This document shows, in pieces, positions 17,771 to 26,609 of a DNA stretch of 64,000 bases (position 1 is its first letter; each line of letters starts with the position of its first letter). The DNA is from a bacterium. GTDB lineage: Bacteria > Actinomycetota > Acidimicrobiia > Acidimicrobiales > Bin134. The position numbers and the translations under genes are program-made. The notes under the pieces were generated by a model that was not told the DNA's origin, ran no database searches, and saw only the letters and a list, made by a program, of their open reading frames with translations. Location: NCBI GenBank assembly GCA_026705465.1, contig JAPPAP010000037.1:124001-188000 (forward strand). Reading direction: 5' to 3'.

Positions 17771-19948
17771 GTGACCGACCAGACATTCAGCAGGATTCAA
17801 GTAGCCAGCTCGCTGGCCGATTTCGTCAGCGAACGACTTGCTCCAGGCACCGATGTGAGCGTTGAGCAATTTTGGTCGTCCTTTGAACAGCTCGTTGAGC
17901 GCTTCTCGCCGAGGGTTAGAACCAGTTTGGACGAGCGCGACGATCTCCAGGCTCGGATCGACTCCTGGCATCTCGGCCGAGAAGCGGAACCCGGGGATGC
18001 GGCCGACTTTCTCCGCTCCATCGGGTATTTGGTCGATGATCCAGGACCAGGGCCGGTGACCACCGCGGGAGTGGACCCCGAGATCGCCTCGCTGGCCGGG
18101 CCGCAGCTAGTCGTGCCGCTGGACAATGCCCGTTACGCCCTCAACGCGGCGAACGCTCGCTGGGGCAGCTTGTACGACGCCTTCTACGGCACCGACGCGA
18201 CCGACGAGACCGGCGGCGCAGACCGGGGCGGGCCGTATAACCCGGTGCGGGGCCAGCGGGTGATCGACCAGGTTCGGGCACTACTGGACACCCATGTACC
18301 ACTGTCCTCTGGATCCCATGCTGACGCGGTGGCCTACACGGTGACCGCCGATGGGTTGCGGGTCGATCTGGCCGATGGCACATCAGCAGAACTGGCCGAC
18401 CCCAAGCAGTTCGCTGGATATACCGGAATGGCTTCGGCTCCAGGAACGGTGCTACTGCGCAAGCACGGCCTCCACATCGAACTGGTGATCGACCGCGATC
18501 ATGCAATCGGCCGAGATGACCCTGCAGGAGTGGCCGACGTGATGATGGAGTCGGCCCTGACCGCCATTATGGACCTGGAGGATTCGGTGGCCGCGGTAGA
18601 CGCGGAGGACAAGACACTGGCCTATGCCAATTGGCTCGGTCTGATGCAGAGCAATCTCGCCGCCTCATTCACCAAGGGCAACCAGGCCATGACCCGCAGT
18701 CTGAACGCCGACTCAACCGCCCTTGATCGGTTGGGGAATCCCATGACGGTGCGTAGGCGCAGCGTCATGCTGATTCGCAGCGTGGGGCTCCACATGGAGA
18801 CCGACATGATCCGGCTGGATGGCCAGCCGATTCCCGAGACCTTCATCGACGTGGTGGTGGCGGCGTGGGGCGGCCTCCACGATCTGATCGGTGCTGGCCC
18901 CCATCGCAACAGCCAGACCGGGTCGGTGTACATCGTGATGCCCAAGCTGCACGGTCCCCGCGAAACGGCTCTGGTCCGCGATCTGTTCATCGAGGTTGAG
19001 GGCATCTTGGGCCTGCCCTTCAACACCCTGAAAATGGGGATCATGGACGAGGAGCGCCGGACCTCGCTCAACCTGGCTGCCTGTATCGCCGAAGCCTCAG
19101 AGCGGGTGGTGTTCATCAACACCGGCTTTCTGGACCGCACTGGCGACGATATCCATACCACCATGGAGGCGGGTCCCATGGTCCCCAAGGCGGAGATCAA
19201 GGGGTCGGGATGGCTAAATGCCTATGAGGAGGCCAACGTGGAAGTCGGGTTGGCCATGGGCCTGCCCGGCCACGCCCAGATCGGCAAGGGAATGTGGGCG
19301 CGACCCGACGACATGGCCGCCATGCTAGAAGAGAAGGTTGGCCACCCACGGGCGGGGGCGTCTACCGCGTGGGTCCCCTCTCCCACCGCGGCCACTTTGC
19401 ACGCACTCCACTACCTGGAGACCGGCGTTGACGCTCGACAGGCCGAGCTCGCCACGTCACCGTCTGCTCGCGCCGAGGCCATCCAAGCCATGCTCTCCCC
19501 CGCTTTGCTGCCGCCCGACCGCGAGCTGTCCCCCGCAGAGATTCAGCGAGAACTGGATAACAACGCCCAAGGCATCTTGGGCTACGTCACCCGGTGGGTG
19601 GGCCAGGGAGTGGGGTGTTCCAAGGTGCCCGACATCGACAACGTCGCCTTGATGGAAGATCGAGCCACGCTGCGGATTTCGTCCCAGCACATCGCCAATT
19701 GGCTGCACCATGGCCTGCTGTCGGAGGAGCAGGTGATGGAGGCCATGCATCGAATGGCCTCGGTGGTGGACGGGCAGAATGCCGACGATCCCGCCTACGA
19801 GCCCATGAGCAGCGACTTCGCGGCCAGCATTCCTTTCAGCGCCGCCCTCGCTCTGGTGCTAGAGGGCCGCGACCAGCCCAACGGCTACACCGAGCCGATC
19901 CTCACCGCCCACCGCCGCCGCCAGAAGGCAGCACAGCAGGATTCCTGA
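17771..19948 (+). CDS. glcB: Malate synthase G
   Basis: A 725-residue malate synthase of the G isoform, whose usual length is about 720-740. It condenses glyoxylate with acetyl-CoA to malate. Visible family segments include IMDLEDSVAAVDAEDK, RSVGLHMETDMI, the catalytic barrel stretch FIEVEGILGLPFNTLKMGIM followed by DEERRTSLNL, and GKGMWARPDDM. The GTG at 17771 has no ribosome-binding site but a TACGCT -10 box 8 bases upstream. Paired divergently with isocitrate lyase, so the glyoxylate bypass is complete in this window. Confidence 0.93.
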   Translation: MTDQTFSRIQVASSLADFVSERLAPGTDVSVEQFWSSFEQLVERFSPRVRTSLDERDDLQARIDSWHLGREAEPGDAADFLRSIGYLVDDPGPGPVTTAGVDPEIASLAGPQLVVPLDNARYALNAANARWGSLYDAFYGTDATDETGGADRGGPYNPVRGQRVIDQVRALLDTHVPLSSGSHADAVAYTVTADGLRVDLADGTSAELADPKQFAGYTGMASAPGTVLLRKHGLHIELVIDRDHAIGRDDPAGVADVMMESALTAIMDLEDSVAAVDAEDKTLAYANWLGLMQSNLAASFTKGNQAMTRSLNADSTALDRLGNPMTVRRRSVMLIRSVGLHMETDMIRLDGQPIPETFIDVVVAAWGGLHDLIGAGPHRNSQTGSVYIVMPKLHGPRETALVRDLFIEVEGILGLPFNTLKMGIMDEERRTSLNLAACIAEASERVVFINTGFLDRTGDDIHTTMEAGPMVPKAEIKGSGWLNAYEEANVEVGLAMGLPGHAQIGKGMWARPDDMAAMLEEKVGHPRAGASTAWVPSPTAATLHALHYLETGVDARQAELATSPSARAEAIQAMLSPALLPPDRELSPAEIQRELDNNAQGILGYVTRWVGQGVGCSKVPDIDNVALMEDRATLRISSQHIANWLHHGLLSEEQVMEAMHRMASVVDGQNADDPAYEPMSSDFAASIPFSAALALVLEGRDQPNGYTEPILTAHRRRQKAAQQDS

Positions 19949-19951
19949 CTG

Positions 19952-20677
19952 CTACATCCCCCACGGGCTCAAATCCACGTCAAGTTCCCGGAGGCGGTCG
20001 ATGATCATCGGTGGATCCATGGTCATAGCTGGCCAGTGATAGTCGTAGATGCGGATGTTCAGTACGAATGAGATGTACTCAGACACCTGGTCGACGGTGA
20101 AATAGATGCCCCGGCGGCCGATGGAGGCCTCATAGGCCGCCCCGTTCTCGCGGTTCAACACGAAGTTGGTGTGGTCGCACATGTGCTTCATGTCGGTGTT
20201 CACCCAGTCCCAGATCATCTCGGTGCACAGAATCAGCGGTTCGGAAGGCTCGGCTGAAATCAGCTTGAAGTCCTTGGAGACCAGGGTGATGGGCTCCAGC
20301 GTGTGAGCGTCGTAGGTCCGCAGCTCCACTTCCCTGCCCCGGAAGTACGGGGTCCACGACACTCCGATTCCCTCATGGGCGCAGCCGATATAGCTGTGGA
20401 ACTCCCCGTCGAGGTACATCTCCACCTGGCTGGGAAACGCCGAGAACGGCGGCGCCTTCAAGATGTCGCAGTTGGGCGACGTCTCGTCGATCACGAACAC
20501 GATTCCCAGTTGCAGAAGCTTGAGCGCCTCTATCAAGCGGCGCCGCTCGATACCGGTACCGGCATGCATGGCAGCCAGATTGGGGGCGCGCCTGTTCTCC
20601 CCCCAGTAGTCAAACACGAACTGCCTTAGTTCGAGGGCATCCTCGGTCCACTCGATTTCTGGGACGTGCTGAGGCAT
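19952..20677 (-). CDS. Organomercurial lyase (MerB)-like protein
   Basis: A 241-residue protein. Residues 10-65 are helical and winged-helix-like (APNLAAMHAGTGIERRRLIE, then ALKLLQLG). Then comes a MerB-like core: FPSQVEMYLDGEFHSYIGCA with Cys99, Glu102 in CAHE, PYFRGREVELRTYDAHT, and a second Cys167 in MKHMCDHTNFVLNRE. MerB uses Cys96, Asp99 and Cys159 to cut C-Hg bonds; this protein keeps both Cys at matching spacing but has Glu for Asp. No mer genes are nearby, so mercury chemistry is not established. ATG at 20677 has CAGGAG about 8 bases upstream. Probably co-transcribed behind the SDR at 20702-21472. Confidence 0.6.
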   Translation of the reverse strand: MPQHVPEIEWTEDALELRQFVFDYWGENRRAPNLAAMHAGTGIERRRLIEALKLLQLGIVFVIDETSPNCDILKAPPFSAFPSQVEMYLDGEFHSYIGCAHEGIGVSWTPYFRGREVELRTYDAHTLEPITLVSKDFKLISAEPSEPLILCTEMIWDWVNTDMKHMCDHTNFVLNRENGAAYEASIGRRGIYFTVDQVSEYISFVLNIRIYDYHWPAMTMDPPMIIDRLRELDVDLSPWGM

Positions 20678-20701
20678 TGTGCTACTCCTGTTCTTGGATG
20701 A

Positions 20702-21472
20702 TCAGACCTTTGCCGCCGAGCCACCGTCGACGAAGAGTTGGCTGGCGTTGGTAAAACCGGAAGCTTCTGAGGCCGCGAACACAATGGTCCGGGCCACTTC
20801 CTCTGATTGGCCTACTCGCCCTTGGGGAATTCGGCCGCCAAGCACGGTATCGGCAAACTCCTTAGGGCTCATTCCCTGAGCTTCAGCGGCATTGGCCACC
20901 ATCTCCATCAAGCGGTCGGTGGCCGTCGGCCCGGGGTGCACCGCCACCACTCTGACTCCATCGGGCGCCACCAGCTGTCCAACCGAGACACTGACGTGAG
21001 TCAGCGCGGTCACGATGCAAGCCAGCACATAGCCCGGTGACGCCTCTGTCCCTGCCACTCCGAGCACGTTCACCACCGTGCCCGAGCCCTGCTCTTGCAT
21101 CGCCGGCAATACCGCCCTCATAGCCCGCACATATCCCATGAGCTTGAGGTCGATGGTCTCCTGCCAAGCCTCCTCATCGGCGGCAAGAATCGATCCTCCC
21201 GTCGAGGAACCGGCGTTATTGACCAGTACATCAACTCCGCCTAACTGAGCCATGGCCTCGTCCATAGCCGCAGCCACCCCGGTGGCCGTCGACAAATCGG
21301 CAATGACTGAGACGCCGCCGATCTCCGCCGCAATTGCTTCCACATCGGGAGGTGTGCGGGCAACCACCGCTACCCGGGCGCCTTCGTCGGCGAAGATTCG
21401 AGAGGCAGCCAGTCCAATCCCCCGACTCCCCCCGGTGACAATCACCCGCGCTCCTCGGAGTCCAAGATCCAT
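20702..21472 (-). CDS. SDR-family protein with altered active site
   Basis: About 256 residues from ATG 21472. The cofactor motif is intact (VIVTGGSRGIGLA, about residues 10-22) and NNAGSS is present. The catalytic region reads NVLGVAG where Ser is normal, and GYVLAC where YxxxK is normal, so both the Ser and the Lys of the tetrad are replaced. The C-terminus ends FVDGGSAAKV. NAD(P) binding looks retained; classic dehydrogenase chemistry may be lost or different. I recall a similar SDR subgroup with this substitution. Divergent from the sulfotransferase across a 25-bp spacer; the MerB-like gene follows 24 bp downstream. Confidence 0.75.
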   Translation of the reverse strand: MDLGLRGARVIVTGGSRGIGLAASRIFADEGARVAVVARTPPDVEAIAAEIGGVSVIADLSTATGVAAAMDEAMAQLGGVDVLVNNAGSSTGGSILAADEEAWQETIDLKLMGYVRAMRAVLPAMQEQGSGTVVNVLGVAGTEASPGYVLACIVTALTHVSVSVGQLVAPDGVRVVAVHPGPTATDRLMEMVANAAEAQGMSPKEFADTVLGGRIPQGRVGQSEEVARTIVFAASEASGFTNASQLFVDGGSAAKV

Positions 21473-21480
21473 GGGCGCTG

Positions 21481-21490
21481 AGGTTATCCT
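21481..21490. promoter_or_regulatory. Overlapping divergent -10 boxes (AGGTTATCCT)
   Basis: Plus strand: TATCCT at 21485-21490, 7 bases before the GTG at 21498. Minus strand: TAACCT at 21486-21481, 8 bases before the ATG at 21472. The two boxes share the TA at 21485-21486, so a single 10-bp element could fire both ways and make two leaderless mRNAs. Confidence 0.5.
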
Positions 21491-21497
21491 GCCGGAC

Positions 21498-22757
21498 GTG
21501 AGCGACCGCCCTGCCCCCATCCGCATTGAGGACCTCGTCGAACCGGAATTGCCTCCCGAGATCGTCCAGATGATGGAGCAAACCGCTCCTCTGGCCGATC
21601 AAATCGAGCTAAGCCCTGAGGCAGTGCTGGGCGCGGCCACCGCTCAGACGGGGCTCAGCGATTTCGGCTCCGACGAATTCCGGGAACCGTTGGAGGTGCT
21701 GTGTCGGGCGATGGACACAGAGGCCGACTTCTCCCCCATGGGCAAGTTGAGCCAGTTCAGCCAGCTCACCGCCTTCGCGGTCAATCGGCTGCGCATCGAG
21801 CAGTACATAAAGGACCACCCTGATGCCCTAGACCTACCCGTCGATCGGCCCATGGTGATCGCTGGGCTGCCCCGTACCGGCACCACGCATTTGCACAACC
21901 TCATATCTGCCGATCCGGCGTTGCGCTCGCTGCCCTGGTGGGAATCTCTGGAGCCGGTTCCCCCGGCCGAAGAGGCTGGCACCATTGAGGGCCGCGTTCA
22001 GCGGGCCAAAGACGGGCTGGTGATCATGAACAAGGCCGTGCCCCATTACGACCGCATGCACGAAATGACCTGGGACCACGTCCACGAGGAAATCCACCTG
22101 CTGGCTATCGACTTCTCCACCATGCTGTTCGACTGCTCAGCCGTTATGCCCTCATGGCGGTCGTACTACAAGGAGCACGACCAAACCCCGCATTACCAGT
22201 ATCTCAAGCGGATTCTCAAGGTTCTCGCCCATCAGCGCCCGCCTCGCGAGCGCTGGGTCCTCAAGTCGCCCCAGCATCTGGAGCAGATTGGGCCGCTCAT
22301 GAACGTGTTCGGTGACGCCACGGTGGTGTTCACCCACCGAGACCCGGTGTCGATTACCGCCTCGTTCGCCACCATGATCTGCTATTCGGCCCGCATGAGC
22401 GCCCCCCACCCGGTTGATGTTCACGGCATCGGCCAATGGTGGGCCCAGCTCATCCAGGACATGCTCCAGTCGTGCACTGACGACCGCGACCTGGTGCCGC
22501 CCGAGCAGTCCATCGACGTGCTGTTCCACGAGTTCATGGCCGACGACGTGGCCATGGTGGAGCGCATCTACAAGCTGGCCGACCAGCCGTTCACTCCCGA
22601 CGTGAAGGCGGCCATGGACCAGTACATGGTCGAGCATCCCCGGGGAAAGCACGGCAGAGTGATCTACAACCTGGCCGACTTCGGCATGACCCCAGAGGAA
22701 CGCCGCCAAGCGCTCAGCTTTTACACCGACCGCTTCGCCGTTGAACTAGAGCATTAG
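21498..22757 (+). CDS. Sulfotransferase-family protein
   Basis: About 419 residues from GTG 21498, chosen because upstream frames overlap the divergent SDR and a TATCCT box lies 7 bases before it. The PAPS-binding P-loop is VIAGLPRTGTTHLHNL, the 3'-phosphate-binding region is WVLKSPQHL followed by VVFTHRDPVSITASF, and a PF13469-type sulfotransferase layout is clear. It would transfer sulfate from PAPS to a hydroxyl on a small molecule; the acceptor is unknown. The C-terminal part (EHPRGKHGRVIYNLADFGM) is typical of the actinobacterial branch. Its TAG stop overlaps the stop of the convergent DUF1214 gene. Confidence 0.85.
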   Translation: MSDRPAPIRIEDLVEPELPPEIVQMMEQTAPLADQIELSPEAVLGAATAQTGLSDFGSDEFREPLEVLCRAMDTEADFSPMGKLSQFSQLTAFAVNRLRIEQYIKDHPDALDLPVDRPMVIAGLPRTGTTHLHNLISADPALRSLPWWESLEPVPPAEEAGTIEGRVQRAKDGLVIMNKAVPHYDRMHEMTWDHVHEEIHLLAIDFSTMLFDCSAVMPSWRSYYKEHDQTPHYQYLKRILKVLAHQRPPRERWVLKSPQHLEQIGPLMNVFGDATVVFTHRDPVSITASFATMICYSARMSAPHPVDVHGIGQWWAQLIQDMLQSCTDDRDLVPPEQSIDVLFHEFMADDVAMVERIYKLADQPFTPDVKAAMDQYMVEHPRGKHGRVIYNLADFGMTPEERRQALSFYTDRFAVELEH

Positions 22758-23836
22758 TGGAGCTCGGTCAGCTTCACTACCTCGGCGCTGATGGGGTCGG
22801 GGGTCTGCTCGGGCAAGAACCACCGGAACCAAATGCGCCCATGGGGCCGCCCCTGGGTGCAAACCCAGTTGGGCATTCCTGGATCGATTGCTGAGATCAC
22901 AATGGTCCACGACCCGTCGTCATCGAGCTCCACCTTGGAGCCGTTGGTGGTGACATCGTCATAGTCGTAGTTGAAGCAGTGCAGGAACTGATTCCACAGG
23001 CACATGTTCCAGAAGGTGCACTCCGGCGACCTCCCCTTCAATACCAAAGCCTCGTCGTCGTCGAGTTCGAACGCCCCCATAGCGTAAGAGGCATCTCCGG
23101 CGGCCCAGCCGAAGGTCTCAGTGGGTACCGGATAGGGATCGTCGATGTGGTTGAGCGTGCCCAGAGGAATGGGAACCATGGCGGCTTGTTCTTTCACCCA
23201 CGTGGTGGCGTGCTGGAAGCGCCGGGCCACCTCCGCGTCGGTGTGTACCTCGCTCCACGGCGGGGCCGGGTCCAAGCACTCGATGCGCCAGCGCGCCTTC
23301 TCTCCGTTCTCGGGGTCGTTCATATAGTCGCGGGTACATGCCACTACGGCATCGGGGGCCAGCTTTATGAAGTTGCCGTCGTGATCGTTCGGACTGACGA
23401 TCATCTCGTAGGTGCCGTCAGCGTTGGGAGTCATCTGAGTGGTGTTGAGCGTTCCTACGATGCGTTCGGAATAGCGGCCATCATCCGGGCCCCCGTACAC
23501 GGTGAGCGACAGGTACACCGCGTCGCCGGGGTCCACGGTCACCCGGTAGGTGCGGGAGGGGTCGACCCGGGTCATGAAATAGAAGGCATCTGAGTTGTCG
23601 CCGCCCCACTTCTTGTACGGGCCCACGATTTCGGTGAAACGGGGTCGGTTGGTATCGGCCCATACGTAGACGTCAAGCGCCACCTGGGTAATCGAGAAGA
23701 TCCATCGGTAGCCCTCCAGCACAGCCTGATCATCGGCCAGTGCTTTGGATCCTGACAGAAACTCCTGATCCAGGCTCTTCATGGTGTCGATCAGCTCGTG
23801 TACCGCCGTGCTGGTTTCAAAGCTGGCATCAGTCAT
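22754..23836 (-). CDS. DUF1214 domain-containing protein
   Basis: A 360-residue soluble protein. The C-terminal half carries the DUF1214 signature: WNMCLWNQFL, then WTIVISAIDPGMPNW and GRIWFRWFLPE. The N-terminal part includes LEGYRWIFSITQVALDVYVW and ADTNRPRFTEI. DUF1214 proteins are common beside lipid and steroid catabolic genes in actinobacteria, but their activity is not known to me. ATG at 23836 has GGAGAA upstream. It is the last gene of a minus-strand run SDR (25358) - thioesterase - DUF1214. Confidence 0.8.
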   Translation of the reverse strand: MTDASFETSTAVHELIDTMKSLDQEFLSGSKALADDQAVLEGYRWIFSITQVALDVYVWADTNRPRFTEIVGPYKKWGGDNSDAFYFMTRVDPSRTYRVTVDPGDAVYLSLTVYGGPDDGRYSERIVGTLNTTQMTPNADGTYEMIVSPNDHDGNFIKLAPDAVVACTRDYMNDPENGEKARWRIECLDPAPPWSEVHTDAEVARRFQHATTWVKEQAAMVPIPLGTLNHIDDPYPVPTETFGWAAGDASYAMGAFELDDDEALVLKGRSPECTFWNMCLWNQFLHCFNYDYDDVTTNGSKVELDDDGSWTIVISAIDPGMPNWVCTQGRPHGRIWFRWFLPEQTPDPISAEVVKLTELH

Positions 23837-23868
23837 GGATTCTCCATTCGTTGATTTCCTTCTGAGAC

Positions 23869-24537
23869 CTATGAGTCGTCGATGAGCAGCCGGTTGGCCC
23901 GAACGAAGATCCCTTCGGCGGACGCGGTTACCGCTCCGTCGCAGACCATCTCGCCCGATACGAACAGCTTTCGCCCCTCGCTGCCCGACGGCCAGGCCCG
24001 CAAAGTGATCTCCTTCAGCAACGGCGTGGGCCGCTGATACACCACCTTCAGCGTGCCGGTGTAACCGCCTTTGTCGTTGACCACGTTGACCACACCCAAA
24101 AGCTCGTCGAACACCATGGCGATGATCCCCCCGTGGACCATGCCCGGTGGTCCGGCATAGACCGCCGACAAGTTCATCCGTCCATGGACCTCGACATCCT
24201 CAACCCAGAACTCCGCAGGGGGCGAAGCGGGGTTCAGCCGTCCGATGATCGGGCTGTAGGGGAAGAAGGCCATCGGGTCGCGGGATTTGAACCCGGCTTC
24301 CAGATCTCCCATCACCCCTTGGCGGTGGAGCCCTTCCATCTGCTCGGCCTCCAGCAGTCCTGCTGCTTGTTCGAGCAACTCGGTGGCTTCAGAAACTGCA
24401 TCGTCACCTGCCGCGGTTACCCGCACTGCGTTCAGCAGGCGGCGGGCGGCGCTGGCCACGGCCAACCGTTCAGTGCCAGCCCCATAATCGGGGCTAGGGG
24501 CAGCGCTGGGGGCGTCCCAGAGTGGCGGTTCGCTCAA
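23869..24537 (-). CDS. PaaI-like hotdog-fold thioesterase
   Basis: A 222-residue protein. Residues 105-220 are a hotdog domain with the PaaI/4HBT-type active-site segment PPGMVHGGIIAMVFDELLG, followed by GYTGTLKVVYQRPTPLLKEI. An N-terminal helical extension of about 90 residues is normal for this actinobacterial subgroup. Likely hydrolyses an acyl-CoA or acyl thioester. The start is a TTG at 24537 with no clear ribosome-binding site, so the N-terminus is uncertain by a few residues. It lies between an SDR and DUF1214 in one transcription unit. Confidence 0.8.
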   Translation of the reverse strand: MSEPPLWDAPSAAPSPDYGAGTERLAVASAARRLLNAVRVTAAGDDAVSEATELLEQAAGLLEAEQMEGLHRQGVMGDLEAGFKSRDPMAFFPYSPIIGRLNPASPPAEFWVEDVEVHGRMNLSAVYAGPPGMVHGGIIAMVFDELLGVVNVVNDKGGYTGTLKVVYQRPTPLLKEITLRAWPSGSEGRKLFVSGEMVCDGAVTASAEGIFVRANRLLIDDS

Positions 24538-24560
24538 TTGAGGTCGGTGTTGGAAGCGCT

Positions 24561-25358
24561 TCAGTCGGGGTCGTACCCATACTCGACCACGAAATCGGAG
24601 CCGGGAAGACCGGGGGTGACCAGTCCCGCTCTCCAGCCGCCGTCTACGTTGACTTCTGAACCGGTGATATACGAGGCCTCGTCGCTGGCCAAAAAGAGGG
24701 CGGCGTAGGCGATTTCAATTGGCTCGCCCACCCGGGAAATGGGGTGGAAGATGTAGGGCTCCTTTTCTGCCCGAGGATCATTCGTCGGATTGCCCATCGG
24801 CGTATTCACCCCACCGGGGTGAATGGAGTTGACCCGGATGTCGAACCGGCCCCATTCGATGGCCGCGGTCTTGGTCATTCCCCGGATGGCGAACTTGGAG
24901 GCCGAATAGCTGATGAGACCGTTCTTGGACTGTTGGCCGTCAATCGAGCTGATGTTGACGATGGAACCCCCGCCGGCCATCTTCATAGGCTCGAACACCG
25001 CCTTCATTCCCAGAAAGGTGCCCACTTGATTGACATTGATGACCTCCATGTATTCGTCCAGGGAGGTCTCTTCGATGGCCGCGGGCCTGATGATGGCTGC
25101 ATTGTTGACCAGAACCGTCAGCGACCCCATGCCGGCGGCCGCCTCTACCGCCCCGGCCCAGTCGGCTTCTTGAGACACATCCAGATGCACATATTGGGCG
25201 CTCTCGCCGATGCTGGCGGCGACTTGCTCGCCGTCGTCGTCGAGGACGTCCCCCAGCACCACTTTGGCCCCTTCAGAGGCGAACAGTCGGGCCTCGGCCT
25301 CCCCCTGCCCTCGGGCTGCTCCAGTGATGATCGCTACTTTGCCGTCCAGCCGTCCCAT
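24561..25358 (-). CDS. SDR-family oxidoreductase
   Basis: 265 residues from ATG 25358, preceded by AAGGAG about 10 bases upstream. Complete classical SDR: IITGAARGQGEAEA (residues 9-22), NNAAII, Ser in VNISSIDG and catalytic YSASK. The C-terminus, ITGSEVNVDGGWRAG, fits the 3-alpha/20-beta-hydroxysteroid dehydrogenase-like branch. Likely oxidises a secondary alcohol on a terpenoid, steroid or similar ring; the substrate is inferred from subfamily only. First gene of a minus-strand operon with the thioesterase and DUF1214 genes. Confidence 0.82.
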   Translation of the reverse strand: MGRLDGKVAIITGAARGQGEAEARLFASEGAKVVLGDVLDDDGEQVAASIGESAQYVHLDVSQEADWAGAVEAAAGMGSLTVLVNNAAIIRPAAIEETSLDEYMEVINVNQVGTFLGMKAVFEPMKMAGGGSIVNISSIDGQQSKNGLISYSASKFAIRGMTKTAAIEWGRFDIRVNSIHPGGVNTPMGNPTNDPRAEKEPYIFHPISRVGEPIEIAYAALFLASDEASYITGSEVNVDGGWRAGLVTPGLPGSDFVVEYGYDPD

Positions 25359-25401
25359 CGCTCCGTACTCCTTCGTTGATCGGGCGGTGATTGCCGGGGC
25401 C

Positions 25402-25411
25402 ACCCTAACCT
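25402..25411. promoter_or_regulatory. Overlapping divergent -10 boxes (ACCCTAACCT)
   Basis: Plus strand: TAACCT at 25406-25411 lies 7 bases before the amidohydrolase ATG at 25419, a leaderless arrangement. Minus strand: TAGGGT (25407-25402) shares the same TA and would start an SDR mRNA with a leader of about 37 bases carrying AAGGAG. Confidence 0.45.
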
Positions 25412-25418
25412 GGGGCAC

Positions 25419-26609
25419 ATGGATCTGGGATATCGGGCGTTCGACGCCGACAATCACTACTACGAGCCCCGAGATGCCTTCACCCGCTACATCGACCCTG
25501 CCTTCGCCGATCAGGCAGTGCGGCCGGTTATCGAGGTCGACGGCACCGAGGAGGTGTACATCGGCGACAGAAAATTCACCTTCTTGGAACACCGCAGCTT
25601 CGATACCGCCCCGAAGCCGGGGATGCTGCGAGAGATGCTGAAAGCCATGAAGCGGGGCGACGACGGAGGGAACATCACGGGCTCCCGGGTTTCTGAGCCC
25701 CACCAGCCCGAATACATCAAGCGATCAGCCCGAGTCGAAGTGCTCGACACCCAGGGCATCGAAGCAGCAGTGCTGTTCCCCACCCTCGCGGTGTGTGTGG
25801 AGCATTACATGGTGGAAGAACCCGATCTGCTCTACGCCAACCTGAGCGCGTTCAACCGCTGGCTAGACGATGAGTGGGGCCTCAATCGGGACGGGCGCAT
25901 CCATGCCCCTCCCCTGTTGTCGCTAGTCGATCCTGACCGGGCAGTGGCCGAATTGGAATGGGCGTTAGAGCGAGGGGCTCGAATCGTGTCCATTCGCCCC
26001 GGTCCTGCCGCTGGCCGCAATATTGCCGACCCGGTTTTCGACCCGTTCTGGGCCCGGGTCAATGAGGCTCGGGCAGTGGTCGGGTTTCACATCGGCGAGT
26101 CGGGCTACAACCAGTCGATGTCGGTGCACTGGGGGGAGGAGCCCAATCCGCCATCACACCGACAATCGGCATTGCAGTGGACCTGCTTCTACGGCGATCG
26201 TCCGATCATGGAGACAATCGCTGCTCTGATCTACGCCAATCTGTTCCAGGCCTTTCCCAATGTGCGGGTCATGAGCGTGGAGAACGGCAGCTTGTGGGTG
26301 GACTACCTGATGGCGGCCATGAACAAGATGAACCGCATGGGGCGAAACGGCCCATGGCTGCGGGGTCCGGTGGGTGAGAAACCCAGCGACGTATTCCGGC
26401 GCCACGTGTTCGTGTCTCCCCATCATGAGGAACCGGTGGCTGATCTGGCCCGCTCAATCGGAGTGTCTCAAGTGCTGTTCGGGTCCGACTGGCCCCATGC
26501 CGAGGGCCTGGCCGAGCCATTGGAGTTTGTGGAGGGCCTGTCCAGTCTCTCCCCCGCCGATACTCGCCTCATCATGCGGGACAACTTGGCTGGCCTGCTC
26601 GCCGGCTAA
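25419..26609 (+). CDS. Amidohydrolase-family (ACMSD-like) protein
   Basis: A 396-residue TIM-barrel amidohydrolase of the Amidohydro_2 group. The metal-binding start is FDADNHYYEP, where NHYYE replaces the usual DxHxxE. Later motifs are GFHIGESGYN with the metal His, SPHHEEP and GSDWPHAEGLAEP with the catalytic Asp. Members hydrolyse or decarboxylate ring and lactone intermediates; the exact reaction is unknown. Its TAA stop overlaps the TAG stop of the convergent DUF2236 gene. A second member of this family lies at 51865-53019. Confidence 0.82.
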   Translation: MDLGYRAFDADNHYYEPRDAFTRYIDPAFADQAVRPVIEVDGTEEVYIGDRKFTFLEHRSFDTAPKPGMLREMLKAMKRGDDGGNITGSRVSEPHQPEYIKRSARVEVLDTQGIEAAVLFPTLAVCVEHYMVEEPDLLYANLSAFNRWLDDEWGLNRDGRIHAPPLLSLVDPDRAVAELEWALERGARIVSIRPGPAAGRNIADPVFDPFWARVNEARAVVGFHIGESGYNQSMSVHWGEEPNPPSHRQSALQWTCFYGDRPIMETIAALIYANLFQAFPNVRVMSVENGSLWVDYLMAAMNKMNRMGRNGPWLRGPVGEKPSDVFRRHVFVSPHHEEPVADLARSIGVSQVLFGSDWPHAEGLAEPLEFVEGLSSLSPADTRLIMRDNLAGLLAG

